From Bacteroidota bacterium (GTDB lineage Bacteria > Bacteroidota > Bacteroidia > Chitinophagales > Saprospiraceae): DNA of 62,983 nt. A model generated the notes under the pieces. It worked only from the letters and a program-made list of their open reading frames with translations. It made no database searches and was not told the DNA's origin. Position numbers and translations under genes: made by a program. Positions 34,388 through 43,158 of the stretch are shown here, piece by piece. Location of the stretch: the NCBI GenBank assembly GCA_024743405.1, contig JANSWP010000035.1:1-62983 (forward strand), given 5' to 3'. Position 1 is the first letter of the stretch, and every line of letters begins with the position of its first letter.

Positions 34388-34999
34388 TTACTCATTAATT
34401 CTGTACGGCACCCGTGCCACAATCGACCGACCTAAAGTTAGTTCATCGGCATATTCCAATTCGCCACCAAAACTAACGCCTCGCGCAATAGTACTGACTT
34501 TTACTTTCATGTCTTTCAGCTTTTTTGAAAGATAAAAAATGGTCGTATCTCCCTCTATGGTTGGACTAATGGCCATGATGACCTCTTTTATCTCTCCTTT
34601 TTGTATTCTTTGCATCAATGCATCAATATATAAATCACTGGGGCCAATTCCTTCAATCGGTGAAATTACACCGCCAAGGACATGATAAAGTCCTCGAAAT
34701 TGGCTCGTATCTTCGATTGCCATGACGTCTCTGATGCCTTCAACTACACAAACAACAGAGCGGTCACGCCGGGCATCTGAACAAATTTCACAAACAGCCA
34801 AATCAGAAATATTGTGGCATATTTCACAATGTTTGATATGCTCTCGCATTTTGACAATAGCTTCTGCAAATTGCCCAGTGACTTCCTTGTCTTGATTAAT
34901 TAGATGCAAAACAAGGCGTAAGGCGGTCTTTTTTCCGATACTTGGCAAAGACGCAAAAGCGTTGACCGCTTCTTCGATGAGTTTTGACGAAAAATTCAT
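34388..34999 (-). CDS. recR: Recombination mediator protein RecR
   Basis: 203 aa from the ATG at 34999, the family's usual length; 49 further open codons upstream cover a hairpin region and are not RecR-like. HhH region (LPSIGKKTALRLVLHLINQD), zinc finger CEICHNISDLAVCEICSD, and Toprim domain (VCVVEGIRDVMAIEDTSQFR, GPSDLYIDALMQRI). It loads RecA with RecF/RecO at gaps. A perfect hairpin at 35015-35045 lies 15 bp in front of the start codon. Confidence 0.95.
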   Translation of the reverse strand: MNFSSKLIEEAVNAFASLPSIGKKTALRLVLHLINQDKEVTGQFAEAIVKMREHIKHCEICHNISDLAVCEICSDARRDRSVVCVVEGIRDVMAIEDTSQFRGLYHVLGGVISPIEGIGPSDLYIDALMQRIQKGEIKEVIMAISPTIEGDTTIFYLSKKLKDMKVKVSTIARGVSFGGELEYADELTLGRSIVARVPYRINE

Positions 35000-35014
35000 G
35001 TGGGCAAATTTAGG

Positions 35015-35045
35015 AAAAGGAAACGTTAGTTCAACGTTTCCTTTT
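35015..35045 (-). other. Hairpin just upstream of recR
   Basis: AAAAGGAAACGTT and AACGTTTCCTTTT are exact complements around a 5-base loop. It ends 15 bp before the recR start codon on the same strand. It could be a 5' UTR structure or an end-on terminator of the upstream transcript. Confidence 0.4.
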
Positions 35046-35130
35046 ATCCCTTCCCACTTTGTGTGGAAAAATTGTTTGTTTGAGGCTTCTGTCGGGTTGT
35101 GTCGAAAGACATTTTTGGTCTTCTCCCCTT

Positions 35131-35171
35131 CTAAAAAATAAGTCACGCCGTCAATTGCGACGGCGTGACTT
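35131..35171 (-). terminator. Rho-independent terminator behind the small lipoprotein gene
   Basis: On the minus strand AAGTCACGCCGTC and GACGGCGTGACTT (13-bp perfect stem) surround GCAATT, followed by ATTTTTTAG. It lies 36 bp behind the stop codon at 35207 and separates that gene from recR. Confidence 0.75.
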
Positions 35172-35206
35172 ATGATACAGGCTAATTTTTACCATGGCTG
35201 CTAATT

Positions 35207-35551
35207 TTAGTTCTGCCAAATTATTTGAATTTCTGTAGCGACCAAATGAAATTCTTCGCCATTACAGTCTGTAATTCCAGCAATTCCACCTAAAAAGCAA
35301 ACATCTTCACAACCGCTATTTATAACCGTTGCGCCGCCATCTGAAATACAAGTGCCTTGGCTTAAAACATAAACTGTCTGACCTTGAAATTCGTACTCGA
35401 TAACGGAAGCATTGTCACAATTTTTTTGATCACTTTGAAAGTCTTCGACTTTTGATTTGACACAACTGGGTAAATCGCCGGGTAAATCATCTTTGTCACA
35501 GGACCCAAAAAATAAGATGGAGGTGAGCGCAAAAAGAACTAAGTTTTTCAT
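35207..35551 (-). CDS. Small Cys-rich lipoprotein (DUF6970-like)
   Basis: 114 aa. Lipoprotein signal MKNLVLFALTSILFFGSC, then DLPSCVKSKVEDFQ, IEYEFQGQTVYVLSQGTCIS and GCEDVCFLGGIAGITDCNGE with six conserved-looking cysteines, a pattern I associate with DUF6970-type proteins of Bacteroidota. Function unknown. Monocistronic, with a strong terminator behind it. Confidence 0.75.
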   Translation of the reverse strand: MKNLVLFALTSILFFGSCDKDDLPGDLPSCVKSKVEDFQSDQKNCDNASVIEYEFQGQTVYVLSQGTCISDGGATVINSGCEDVCFLGGIAGITDCNGEEFHLVATEIQIIWQN

Positions 35552-35733
35552 AATTTTCAGTTTTGAAGGTGATGTCCAAAATCTATTTCAGTTAAATGGA
35601 CAGGGTCATTCAAACAGAACGTTGGGAATCATCCCCAATTTAACGTATTGATAACTATGTGGGAGATCTGAACTTAGGTTAGTTGGTTTTTGCTGCTATC
35701 TAAATTTTGATTTTTATCAACTGAGCCAATTGT

Positions 35734-36828
35734 ATGTTCAAAATAAACGGTCATGGACACTTGTTACCTTATCCTGAAGATATCCCCAATTTCATGCGGG
35801 AAAAGAAGATTTTCTGGGTAGATAAGGATCGAAAGTTTATGCGACAGGGAGATTGGAAACGCCCGATTACTGATCCAAGCTTTTTCCTTCAAGAAAAATT
35901 GGAATGGATGGAGAAAAACGAGATCCAGCATGAAGTTGTGTTGAATTTATCGCAGTTGTATTGTAATGGGTTTGAACGGAAAATGGCGAGAGATGTGATT
36001 CGATTTCAAAATGATTTTAATGCCAAGGTCCAACATACACATCCTACTAAGTTTACGACTGGTTTTGTTGTTCAACCCGCTTATGTGGAAGATGCTTTAG
36101 AGGAAGTTGAAAGAGCTGTTAAGACGTTGGGAATGAATTTGTTGTGCTTGCCAACACATTTTTTAGATCAAAACAAAGAATGGACTTCGGTTGCCAATCC
36201 TGCGGTTGAACCAATCTTTGAACTAGCAAATCAATATAATTTAGCGGTAGAAATTCACCCTTACGATGGTCCCAAGATAATTGGATTAAAAGATCAGTTT
36301 TGGCGATTTCATCTCGTTTGGATGTGTGCCCAAACGGCGGATACCTACCATTTTTATACCTTATTAAACTACCCTGAAAAATATCCAAACTTACGAGTTT
36401 GTTTCGCACACGGCAATCAATTTGGTCAAGTAAATATAGGTCGGAGAGTTCAAGGTTTTGATGGTCGTCCTGATTTATTTGAAGGAGCTACACACCCTAA
36501 TCATTCCCTAAAAAAATCTAATCTGTTTTTTGATACTTTAGTGCATGATGTTTATTCCTTTCGACTCTTAAAAGACCGGCAAGGAAGCAATCAGATTGTA
36601 TCTGGCTTGGATGATCCTTATCCATTGGGTGAGATGGAATCAGTGCCCAACTGTTATCCCGGAAAAGTAATAGATGAGGCAGTTGAGTTCGGTTTTATTA
36701 CTGAAAAAGAAAAAAAAGATATTTGGTATGAGAATGTTATACAATGGCTTTATGGAGATAAACGAGAAGGGTTTTTGAAAAGGATTGAACAAAAAAGGGT
36801 GCTTAATGACAAGTCAATTACTAACTGA
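35734..36828 (+). CDS. Amidohydrolase-family protein (ACMSD-like)
   Basis: 364 aa. It begins MFKINGHGHLLPYPEDIPNF with the HxH metal motif, followed by VEIHPYDG, VCFAHGNQFGQV and the late Asp in SGLDDPYPLGEME, the metal-ligand order of amidohydrolase_2/aminocarboxymuconate-semialdehyde decarboxylase. ACMSD acts on the kynurenine pathway intermediate ACMS. Other genes of that pathway are not in the window, so the substrate is uncertain. Single gene, convergent with the membrane protein at 36836 (7 bp between stops). Confidence 0.82.
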   Translation: MFKINGHGHLLPYPEDIPNFMREKKIFWVDKDRKFMRQGDWKRPITDPSFFLQEKLEWMEKNEIQHEVVLNLSQLYCNGFERKMARDVIRFQNDFNAKVQHTHPTKFTTGFVVQPAYVEDALEEVERAVKTLGMNLLCLPTHFLDQNKEWTSVANPAVEPIFELANQYNLAVEIHPYDGPKIIGLKDQFWRFHLVWMCAQTADTYHFYTLLNYPEKYPNLRVCFAHGNQFGQVNIGRRVQGFDGRPDLFEGATHPNHSLKKSNLFFDTLVHDVYSFRLLKDRQGSNQIVSGLDDPYPLGEMESVPNCYPGKVIDEAVEFGFITEKEKKDIWYENVIQWLYGDKREGFLKRIEQKRVLNDKSITN

Positions 36829-36835
36829 TGAAAAA

Positions 36836-39217
36836 CTATTCTCGCATTTGAAAACCTAAATTATTTTTCCAAATCCGGTTATTGCCTTTTTTGTAAATAT
36901 CTACTTTCGAAGGTCTTATTAGAAAATCATCCACCCAGATTGTTTCGGCTTCGATTTTATTCCATCGAACATTAAGCCTTACTGAACTTTCAGCAGATTT
37001 TGGTTTAAAGGTAAATTCTGATAAAACCCAGCCATTAGTATTAAAGACTTTGGCTTCTTTACCTAAATATTTTTTCAATTCTTGAATTGTTTTTCCATTT
37101 TGATCTATTTCTTCAATCTCAAGAAACATAGCAACGCCAAATCGGTCTTGATTTAAAAATGTCCAAAATGAGATAGTATAGGGCGCATCTTTGGTTTGAT
37201 TCGGAAAGGACCTTTCAAATAGAATATTATTTTGATTGGCAATACCTTCGAAAGCACCTGTTCCTGAAAAGGGTTTTTCAACCTTCCTGAGCTCAAAATC
37301 TTGATAAACAAAATTTTCGGTGCTATCTGTTGATAAAAATGTCCCAACTTGGTGTAGCGAATCCGTGCTGATTTCCTCTAAAATTTCGGTTTTTGTTTGC
37401 TCTATCCTTTCTTCAAAAATAGAAAGCGGTAATTCATATAATGCCACGGATTTTTTTTCGAAAATTAATTTTGCGCCTTTTCGAAGATGATCATAATTGG
37501 CAACATCAACTGGTTTCATTTTTTTATACCAAATCAATAAAATAGGCTTTTCTGAAGTATATTCATCAAAAATTACTGGACGTTGAAAAGGTTTCGAAAT
37601 GAGCTGCCACTGTTTATAGGTTTGATTCCGGGAGGTTCTGGTCATCATGGCGGTGGTAATGGGTAAACCAGTTTGGGCACTCATAACAAATGACCTTTGT
37701 GTAGCAAAACCATTAGCACTTTTTTCAAAGTTATTCGAACCAACATTAAAATAGGGTAGAGGTAAAATTGCTTGATATCTTGAAAAATCTATTCCTTCAA
37801 TTTCATTAAATGGTTGGTCATCGTTGAAATAAGGAACCTCTTGTAGTGTATATTTTTTCAGAAAAGAAACTTGAAAAGCTTCATAAGCAAAAACAACAAA
37901 AATTAATAAGGATAAAGCTGTAGCCCACTTTTGATTTTTCCAACTTGAAAGGGTTTGATAAAGTACAATTACGGCAATGATATTGATCGCAAAATAAAAA
38001 ACCCACCCAAATCTTCCGACGGATCGAAACTGTTGTAGTGGTCCAGTATAATCTACTAAAAATTCCAAACCAGTTATTGAAAAGGGAAAAGCACAGGCAA
38101 ACAAAACCAATAAAAATCCTGCAAAAAATAAGGAATACAAATAGGGTTGTTGATTGATATAAAATGGAAAAAGTCCTTTCTTAAATTTTTGAAAACTCCA
38201 TTTCAAAAACACCCAAAGACAAAATGCAGTAGCAACCATTCCAATATAAATACGCCCCTCAAATTGAGTAGGTCTGATCTTGATAAGATGATCATTTATC
38301 CAATCATAAAAAGGTAGTTCACGCATTAAAAAGATGCCCTCCCAATTGGCTCGATAATGTAAGAAACCGAAGGGTTTGGGGCTTCTATCCGTAACGGGGT
38401 CATTGAAAATCATCCAAAAATAAAAGAAGAGTAGTGGGATGCCGACCATAATGGCAAAATGTAAAATATACTTGCTTACTATTTTTAGTTTTTGGGGTTG
38501 ATAGGTTCTAAATATATTGAAAACACAACTTACACTCAGGTAGATTAAAATGGTAGCCGCTACAATGCCGAAAAAATAAAAATGAAATTGTGCCGAAATA
38601 AAGACGGCTAAAGCCATCCACACACTCCATTTCCATTTTTTTTTCTGTTCAAATTGGAGGAGCAAATAAAAAATCATGGGTAAGACAAAAAGAACACCCA
38701 AACCGAAATGCCCTTTCATGCGCATGGTTTGTGGACCCATAAAAGTGATGGCAATCGCCATCGGTATAGAAAACCACCAAGGAATACCTAGTTGGTTGAA
38801 AATCAAATAGATAAATAGACTGCAAAGTAACATTGAAAGCATTAATGTTAAGTGTACGCTATCTATTATTTGAGCATCGGATAATTGAGAGATATGGGCA
38901 TCAATAAATTTCACTAAAATGGCTAAGCCGGGTAATTCAGTCGCTGCCATGATATGCTCGCCAAAAGGATAATTCATTCCATTGAAATAGGAATAAGTCG
39001 AGTCATATCGAACATGATAAATTGTATTGGTATAGGTTTTTAAACCGTCCCCCCACACTTCGACCATCTTTTTTTCGCCAAATTGAAGAAAGGTATCATG
39101 GAAACGCGCATAAATGGTGATACCAGTAAGTAGGATTAGGAGTAGTAGCTTCCAGTTGCCAGTTTGATTAATGCTGTTTTTTAACATTTGTATAGATGAA
39201 AACTCCTTTAATGACAA
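36836..39217 (-). CDS. Large polytopic membrane protein, GT-C/YfhO-like
   Basis: 793 aa; MSLKEFSSIQ could be skipped in favour of the Met at 39187. The N-terminal half has about 10-12 membrane helices (LLLLILLTGITIYARF, LTLMLSMLLCSLFIYLIF, WFSIPMAIAITFMG, WSVWMALAVFISAQF, YLYSLFFAGFLLVLFACAF). A large soluble C-terminal part from about residue 480 includes PLPYFNVGSNNFEKSANGFA and a carbohydrate-binding-like beta domain at the end. This is the layout of lipid-carrier-dependent glycosyltransferases such as YfhO, but no Asp-based motif is certain. It probably acts on the outer leaflet of the inner membrane. Confidence 0.6.
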   Translation of the reverse strand: MSLKEFSSIQMLKNSINQTGNWKLLLLILLTGITIYARFHDTFLQFGEKKMVEVWGDGLKTYTNTIYHVRYDSTYSYFNGMNYPFGEHIMAATELPGLAILVKFIDAHISQLSDAQIIDSVHLTLMLSMLLCSLFIYLIFNQLGIPWWFSIPMAIAITFMGPQTMRMKGHFGLGVLFVLPMIFYLLLQFEQKKKWKWSVWMALAVFISAQFHFYFFGIVAATILIYLSVSCVFNIFRTYQPQKLKIVSKYILHFAIMVGIPLLFFYFWMIFNDPVTDRSPKPFGFLHYRANWEGIFLMRELPFYDWINDHLIKIRPTQFEGRIYIGMVATAFCLWVFLKWSFQKFKKGLFPFYINQQPYLYSLFFAGFLLVLFACAFPFSITGLEFLVDYTGPLQQFRSVGRFGWVFYFAINIIAVIVLYQTLSSWKNQKWATALSLLIFVVFAYEAFQVSFLKKYTLQEVPYFNDDQPFNEIEGIDFSRYQAILPLPYFNVGSNNFEKSANGFATQRSFVMSAQTGLPITTAMMTRTSRNQTYKQWQLISKPFQRPVIFDEYTSEKPILLIWYKKMKPVDVANYDHLRKGAKLIFEKKSVALYELPLSIFEERIEQTKTEILEEISTDSLHQVGTFLSTDSTENFVYQDFELRKVEKPFSGTGAFEGIANQNNILFERSFPNQTKDAPYTISFWTFLNQDRFGVAMFLEIEEIDQNGKTIQELKKYLGKEAKVFNTNGWVLSEFTFKPKSAESSVRLNVRWNKIEAETIWVDDFLIRPSKVDIYKKGNNRIWKNNLGFQMRE

Positions 39218-39303
39218 TGCTTGTATTGAACGGTTTTGTCATCTTGATTTAAAAGAAAGATGACAAAAATCCAAAAAAAAAAGCGAAGATAGAAGATTCC
39301 AGT

Positions 39304-40305
39304 TTATTGTAACTCTATTGCATTCGTATTATTCGTGCGGTCGCACTCGTAGGATAATGAGTGTGTATCAAGGGAGAGAATAATGGTTTTTAAATAACGG
39401 GTCTTTTTTCGAATGTCTAATTTTACCGTTTCTTTATAACGATCATTTGGATATAGGGTAATATCTTTTGAATTAATATTTTCTCCAACAAAACCACCAC
39501 CAATTGATAAAGCCCCTTTTGATAAGGTTGGTACGCCAGAAATATGGGCGCGGATAGCTAACTTAATGGGTTCATTCCCAACCCTTTCGACTAGGTCAAC
39601 GGGCCCCTTCCCAATGTTGGCAAGGGTATATTCAATAGTAGCCCATTTTTTTGATTGGTTGACTACTTGTAATGATTCAATGATTAAATCAGGGCATTGA
39701 ATTTTGCTATTTAAGAGCTCTTTTTCAGTAAAATCGTTACTACCTCCTGTGGTGAAAATGATTTTTTGAGCGGGCTCTTTTGGTGAGGCTATTGGTTTTT
39801 TTTCGATGGTTTTATGAGAAATAACCGAAATCATCATTTCAACTTTCAGTTCGGCCTCTTTGGTCATTTTTCCCGCCTTTAATTTAAAATTAGAATTATA
39901 AAAAGCATATCGAATTTGCTCCTTCCAACCACCCAGTTTACTGTCGTACAGAGAGTTGTCAAACTGAAATTGTATCCAATGTGCTGTTCCTTTTTTGGAA
40001 AAATTGATGTGATTTCTTCCTGTGTTGATAGCAGAAAATTGAATGCGGATCCAGTTCTCACTTTTCTTTAGGACTTTTATTTGAGTAAGATGGAGTCGGT
40101 AGCCCATATAGGTTTCAGGTGGGGTAATTGTGTCGTATTGGGAGAGCTCAACCAAATTTTCAAGAAGGAAATATTCGTTGATATTTAGTTCAGGTTTTGA
40201 GTCTTGTAAGAAAGGTTCAAAATAGGATATAGCAGTATTATCAGATTGGAGTCTGTTCGGGTAAATGAAAATTAAGAATAGACATATCAACCAAAAACAC
40301 TTCAT
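39304..40305 (-). CDS. Secreted protein with CARDB-like domain
   Basis: 333 aa. Signal peptide (WLICLFLIFIYPNRLQSD), a first beta domain (about 65-170; ENWIRIQFSAINTGRNHINF), and a second with the CARDB look (about 205-333): CPDLIIESLQVVNQSKKWAT, then IEYTLANIGKGPVDLVERVG and a last strand LSLDTHSLSYECDRTNNTNA. CARDB domains are surface-adhesion modules. No enzymatic motif. Its gene starts 96 bp behind the Lrp-type regulator, same strand. Confidence 0.65.
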   Translation of the reverse strand: MKCFWLICLFLIFIYPNRLQSDNTAISYFEPFLQDSKPELNINEYFLLENLVELSQYDTITPPETYMGYRLHLTQIKVLKKSENWIRIQFSAINTGRNHINFSKKGTAHWIQFQFDNSLYDSKLGGWKEQIRYAFYNSNFKLKAGKMTKEAELKVEMMISVISHKTIEKKPIASPKEPAQKIIFTTGGSNDFTEKELLNSKIQCPDLIIESLQVVNQSKKWATIEYTLANIGKGPVDLVERVGNEPIKLAIRAHISGVPTLSKGALSIGGGFVGENINSKDITLYPNDRYKETVKLDIRKKTRYLKTIILSLDTHSLSYECDRTNNTNAIELQ

Positions 40306-40401
40306 TAAAATAGGTTGGATTTAGGTGATTTTTCTTGACTTATTAATGCATCATTTCTTACTGAGTTGATTTTGCTATTGTTTCCATAGAGGAAAATTAA
40401 A

Positions 40402-40869
40402 TCATCCTTCTTTTTCTAGAATATTAACGGGGCGATTAATACTTTCTTGTAGAGATATAAAGGTTTCGGTTCTTTGTATACCAGGAATTCGTTGGATTTT
40501 ATCGTGTAAAACGTCTCGTAAATGATTGGTATCTCGACATACAATCTTTGCGAAAATATTGTAAAGTCCTGTCGTATAATGGGCACCGACAATCTCAGGG
40601 ATTTTTTCTAAGTACAGGGACACATCATCATATAAAGAACTTTTATCCAAGTAAATCCCTAAAAATGCGACGATGTCATATCCTAATTTTTCGTAATTAA
40701 TGGTTAGGTTAGCTCCTTCTACGATGCCCATTTCTTTTAATTTGCGCATACGTACATGTATCGTACCACCTGAAACGTAAAGTTTCTTTGCGATGTCTGT
40801 GTATGGTTTATTCGCATCTTGCATTAACACAGAAAGAATCTGTTTATCTAGTTTGTCTAAGTCAGCCAT
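40402..40869 (-). CDS. Lrp/AsnC-family transcriptional regulator
   Basis: 155 aa from the ATG at 40869 (MADLDKLDKQILSVLMQDAN), the family's usual start; 10 more open codons upstream are dispensable. An N-terminal AsnC-type HTH (PYTDIAKKLYVSGGTIHVRM) is followed by a RAM ligand-binding domain (about 70-145; VAFLGIYLDKSSLYDDVSLY, VGAHYTTGLYNIFAKIVCRD). It is a global or amino-acid-responsive regulator. Bacteroidota genomes carry one very conserved copy with this VSGGTIHVRMRKLKEMGIV helix. Confidence 0.92.
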   Translation of the reverse strand: MADLDKLDKQILSVLMQDANKPYTDIAKKLYVSGGTIHVRMRKLKEMGIVEGANLTINYEKLGYDIVAFLGIYLDKSSLYDDVSLYLEKIPEIVGAHYTTGLYNIFAKIVCRDTNHLRDVLHDKIQRIPGIQRTETFISLQESINRPVNILEKEG

Positions 40870-40989
40870 TTTTATTTTTTGTTCAAAAAATTGCAACAAA
40901 AATGCCAGATTATTTCGAAATTATCAAAGAACATGCGTTTGTTTTTTATAAATTAACAGATTTTTAAAAAGTAAATATCGAATAAAACA

Positions 40990-41176
40990 TAAGTCGGACA
41001 ATTTGAAATAGCAGATTTTGGATTTTAGCAAGGCAAAAATACTTTTTGCGTTCGCCTTTGTACCTTCTGGCACAAGCCAGCGCAGGATGCAGGGCATCAG
41101 CGAGTATTTTTAACCCCACAAAAGTTCAAAAGATACATAGGCAAATGTCGGAGTTATTCTTTAGGCGTTACTAAAT
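40990..41176. repeat. Family A intergenic palindrome, left arm degraded
   Basis: The interior is about 95% identical to 14641-14845 over roughly 150 bp. The right arm GAGTTATTCTTTAGGCGTTA and CTAAAT are intact. The left arm is only partly recognisable (AAAACATAAGTCGGACAATT). The right end abuts the stop codon of the DUF2805 gene. Confidence 0.7.
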
Positions 41177-41466
41177 TACCGTTTACTAATCTTATTATTT
41201 GAGATATGTTTTTGACGAGAACATTTATGTCTTCCTTCTGAAAAACTCCTTTTTTTAGCGTGCTTAGTCGCTCGGTTTTGAACCCTTTCTCGCCACATTT
41301 TCCAACTTTTTAGCTTCATTTCCTTGCGCATTAATTCAATGACTTCTTGTTCTCTTAAACCAAATTGGTATTCGATGGCATCAAAGGGCGTACGGTCTTC
41401 CCATGCCATTTCGATGATTCGATTAATTTCTCTATCTGTTAATGTTTGATATTTTTTGGATTTCAT
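41176..41466 (-). CDS. DUF2805/TIGR03643 family protein
   Basis: 96 aa from the ATG at 41466 (MKSKKYQTLTDREINRIIEM); 7 more open codons upstream. The domain reads AWEDRTPFDAIEYQFGLREQ then EVIELMRKEMKLKSWKMWRE, a helix-turn-helix-like family of unknown function that regularly neighbours cryptochrome/photolyase genes. The C-terminus is basic (KKRSFSEGRHKCSRQKHIS). It is divergent from the DASH cryptochrome across 106 bp. Confidence 0.85.
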   Translation of the reverse strand: MKSKKYQTLTDREINRIIEMAWEDRTPFDAIEYQFGLREQEVIELMRKEMKLKSWKMWRERVQNRATKHAKKRSFSEGRHKCSRQKHISNNKISKR

Positions 41467-41572
41467 GGGAGTGAAACAAGAGGACATTTTTTTGGTTCAT
41501 GGCAGATCTAAACTTGTCAACCTTTTTAAAACCTTTTCAAAAAAGTACTGTTCGATTTTCTAAAATTAACCT

Positions 41573-42850
41573 ATGAAAAGAGGACTCTTTTGGTTTCGAA
41601 ATGATTTAAGATTAGCCGACAATTATGCTCTTTCGGAAGCGGTCAAAGTATGCGATGAAATCGTACCTGTTTATATTTTGGAAGAAAAATGGTTAGGACA
41701 AGATCGTTGGGGCTTTACTCGAACGGAGCAATTTCGTCTAAATTTTCTATTGGAAAGTATACAAGATTTAAAATCACATTTAAATGAAAAAGGAAGTGAT
41801 TTAATATTTGATCGAGGTAATTCCATTCAATTAATTAAAGAACTTGCAAAAAAATACGAATGTGATTCCATATTTGCTTCTAAAGAATATACACCTGAGG
41901 AAATCAAAATAGAAGAAGAGATCTCTAAAGTGTTTGATTTAAATCTTTATCATAATTCTACTCTTTTTCATCCCAAAGATGTTTCGTTTTCTATCGAAAA
42001 AACTCCAGATATCTTCACCTCTTTTCGGAAAAAAGCAGAGAAATTTTCCAAAGTTCGAGAAGTCATTCCTTCTCCGATAAAAATAAAATCACCTAAATTT
42101 CAAAACCTACAAAATCCCGATTTCGAAGAATTAATATTTTCAAAAAAAATAGAGGACAAGCGTGCTGTACTTCAATTTAAAGGGGGAGCAACAGAAGCCT
42201 GGAAACGGCTCGATCACTATTTTTGGAAGTCCAAATGTTTATCAAAATATAAAGAAACGCGTAATGGTTTAGTCGGAACGGACTACTCCTCTAAATTTTC
42301 ACCTTGGCTTGCAAATGGGTCAATTTCGCCACGACAGATTTATGATGAAGTTCTTAAATATGAAGATGAAATTGAAAAAAACCAATCAACTTATTGGATG
42401 ATTTTTGAATTGCTTTGGCGAGATTATTTTAAGTTCATGGCGATGAAATATGGTTCAAAAATATTCTTCAAAGGTGGCATCCAAAACCGAAATATTCTTT
42501 TCAGAAATAACCCGAAAAATTTTCAAAAATGGGCTACAGGCACAACTAGTGACCCTTTTGTGGATGCGAATATGCGTGAATTATTAAATACTGGTTGGAT
42601 GTCCAACCGTGGTCGCCAAAATGTCGGTTCATACTTGGTTCATCAGCTCAAAGAAGATTGGCGAAAAGGCGCGGCATGGTTTGAATCACTTTTGATTGAT
42701 TATGATCCTACGAGCAATTATGGCAATTGGATGTATGTTGCGGGTGTTGGAAATGATCCTCGCGACCGGGTGTTTAATATGAAAACTCAAGCAAAACGAT
42801 ATGATCCGAATGGGGATTTTCAAAAACTATGGTTAGGGAGCAGGAAATAA
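41573..42850 (+). CDS. Cryptochrome DASH / photolyase-family flavoprotein
   Basis: 425 aa. N-terminal photolyase alpha/beta domain (MKRGLFWFRNDLRLADNYAL, FASKEYTPEEIKIEEEI) and a C-terminal FAD domain with GTDYSSKFSPWLANGSISPR, FELLWRDYFKFMAMKYG, MRELLNTGWMSNRGRQNVGS and NYGNWMYVAGVGNDPRDRVF, the DASH signature. It repairs cyclobutane dimers, mainly in single-stranded DNA, using FAD and light. The C-terminus is odd: after GDFQKLW the last residues LGSRK and the stop are encoded by the left arm of a family A palindrome (42836 onward), so the original tail may have been replaced. Confidence 0.92.
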   Translation: MKRGLFWFRNDLRLADNYALSEAVKVCDEIVPVYILEEKWLGQDRWGFTRTEQFRLNFLLESIQDLKSHLNEKGSDLIFDRGNSIQLIKELAKKYECDSIFASKEYTPEEIKIEEEISKVFDLNLYHNSTLFHPKDVSFSIEKTPDIFTSFRKKAEKFSKVREVIPSPIKIKSPKFQNLQNPDFEELIFSKKIEDKRAVLQFKGGATEAWKRLDHYFWKSKCLSKYKETRNGLVGTDYSSKFSPWLANGSISPRQIYDEVLKYEDEIEKNQSTYWMIFELLWRDYFKFMAMKYGSKIFFKGGIQNRNILFRNNPKNFQKWATGTTSDPFVDANMRELLNTGWMSNRGRQNVGSYLVHQLKEDWRKGAAWFESLLIDYDPTSNYGNWMYVAGVGNDPRDRVFNMKTQAKRYDPNGDFQKLWLGSRK

Positions 42851-42985
42851 ATGAAGTACCCAAAATTTTGCACAGCTATTTTTTCTTCAGTCGAGGCAAA
42901 AAACACAGATATATCCATAGGTATGGTGAGTATTTTTAACGAAAAAGAGCAAATGAAATGGGTCGGTTATTTATTTCCTGCTCCC
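42836..42985. repeat. Family A palindrome overlapping the cryptochrome stop codon
   Basis: Arms GGGAGCAGGAAATAAATGAA (from 42836) and GGTTATTTATTTCCTGCTCC C (to 42985) pair almost perfectly. The left arm includes the last codons and stop of the DASH gene. The core GAGGCAAAAAACACAGATAT and GTATGGTGAGTATTTTTAAC is typical of the family. Confidence 0.65.
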
Positions 42986-43011
42986 TTATCTAATTAAGTA
43001 ACGACTAAAGT

Positions 43012-43158
43012 ATGAAAAAACAGCACCTTCCCCAAAAAATATGTCTCGTATGTAATCGTCCATTCAAATGGCGAAAAAAATGGGAAAAGCATTGGAACGA
43101 AGTCAAATATTGTAGTGAAAAATGTCGTCGAAATAAATCGAAAGCTAATCAAGTATGA
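43012..43158 (+). CDS. DUF2256 zinc-finger-like small protein
   Basis: 48 aa: [20 protein letters not shown], then [20 protein letters not shown] and NKSKANQV. Two pairs of cysteines (CLVC, CSEKC) make a treble-clef-like zinc site typical of DUF2256, which almost always accompanies photolyase/cryptochrome genes. The stop TGA overlaps the ATG of the next photolyase gene (ATGA at 43155-43158), so the two are translationally coupled. Function unknown. Confidence 0.85.
   Translation: MKKQHLPQKICLVCNRPFKWRKKWEKHWNEVKYCSEKCRRNKSKANQV

Noticed and set aside
35000-35146. 49-codon N-terminal extension of RecR
   Set aside because: RecR starts at MNFSSKLIEEAV by family length; the extension runs over a hairpin and the terminator of the upstream gene.
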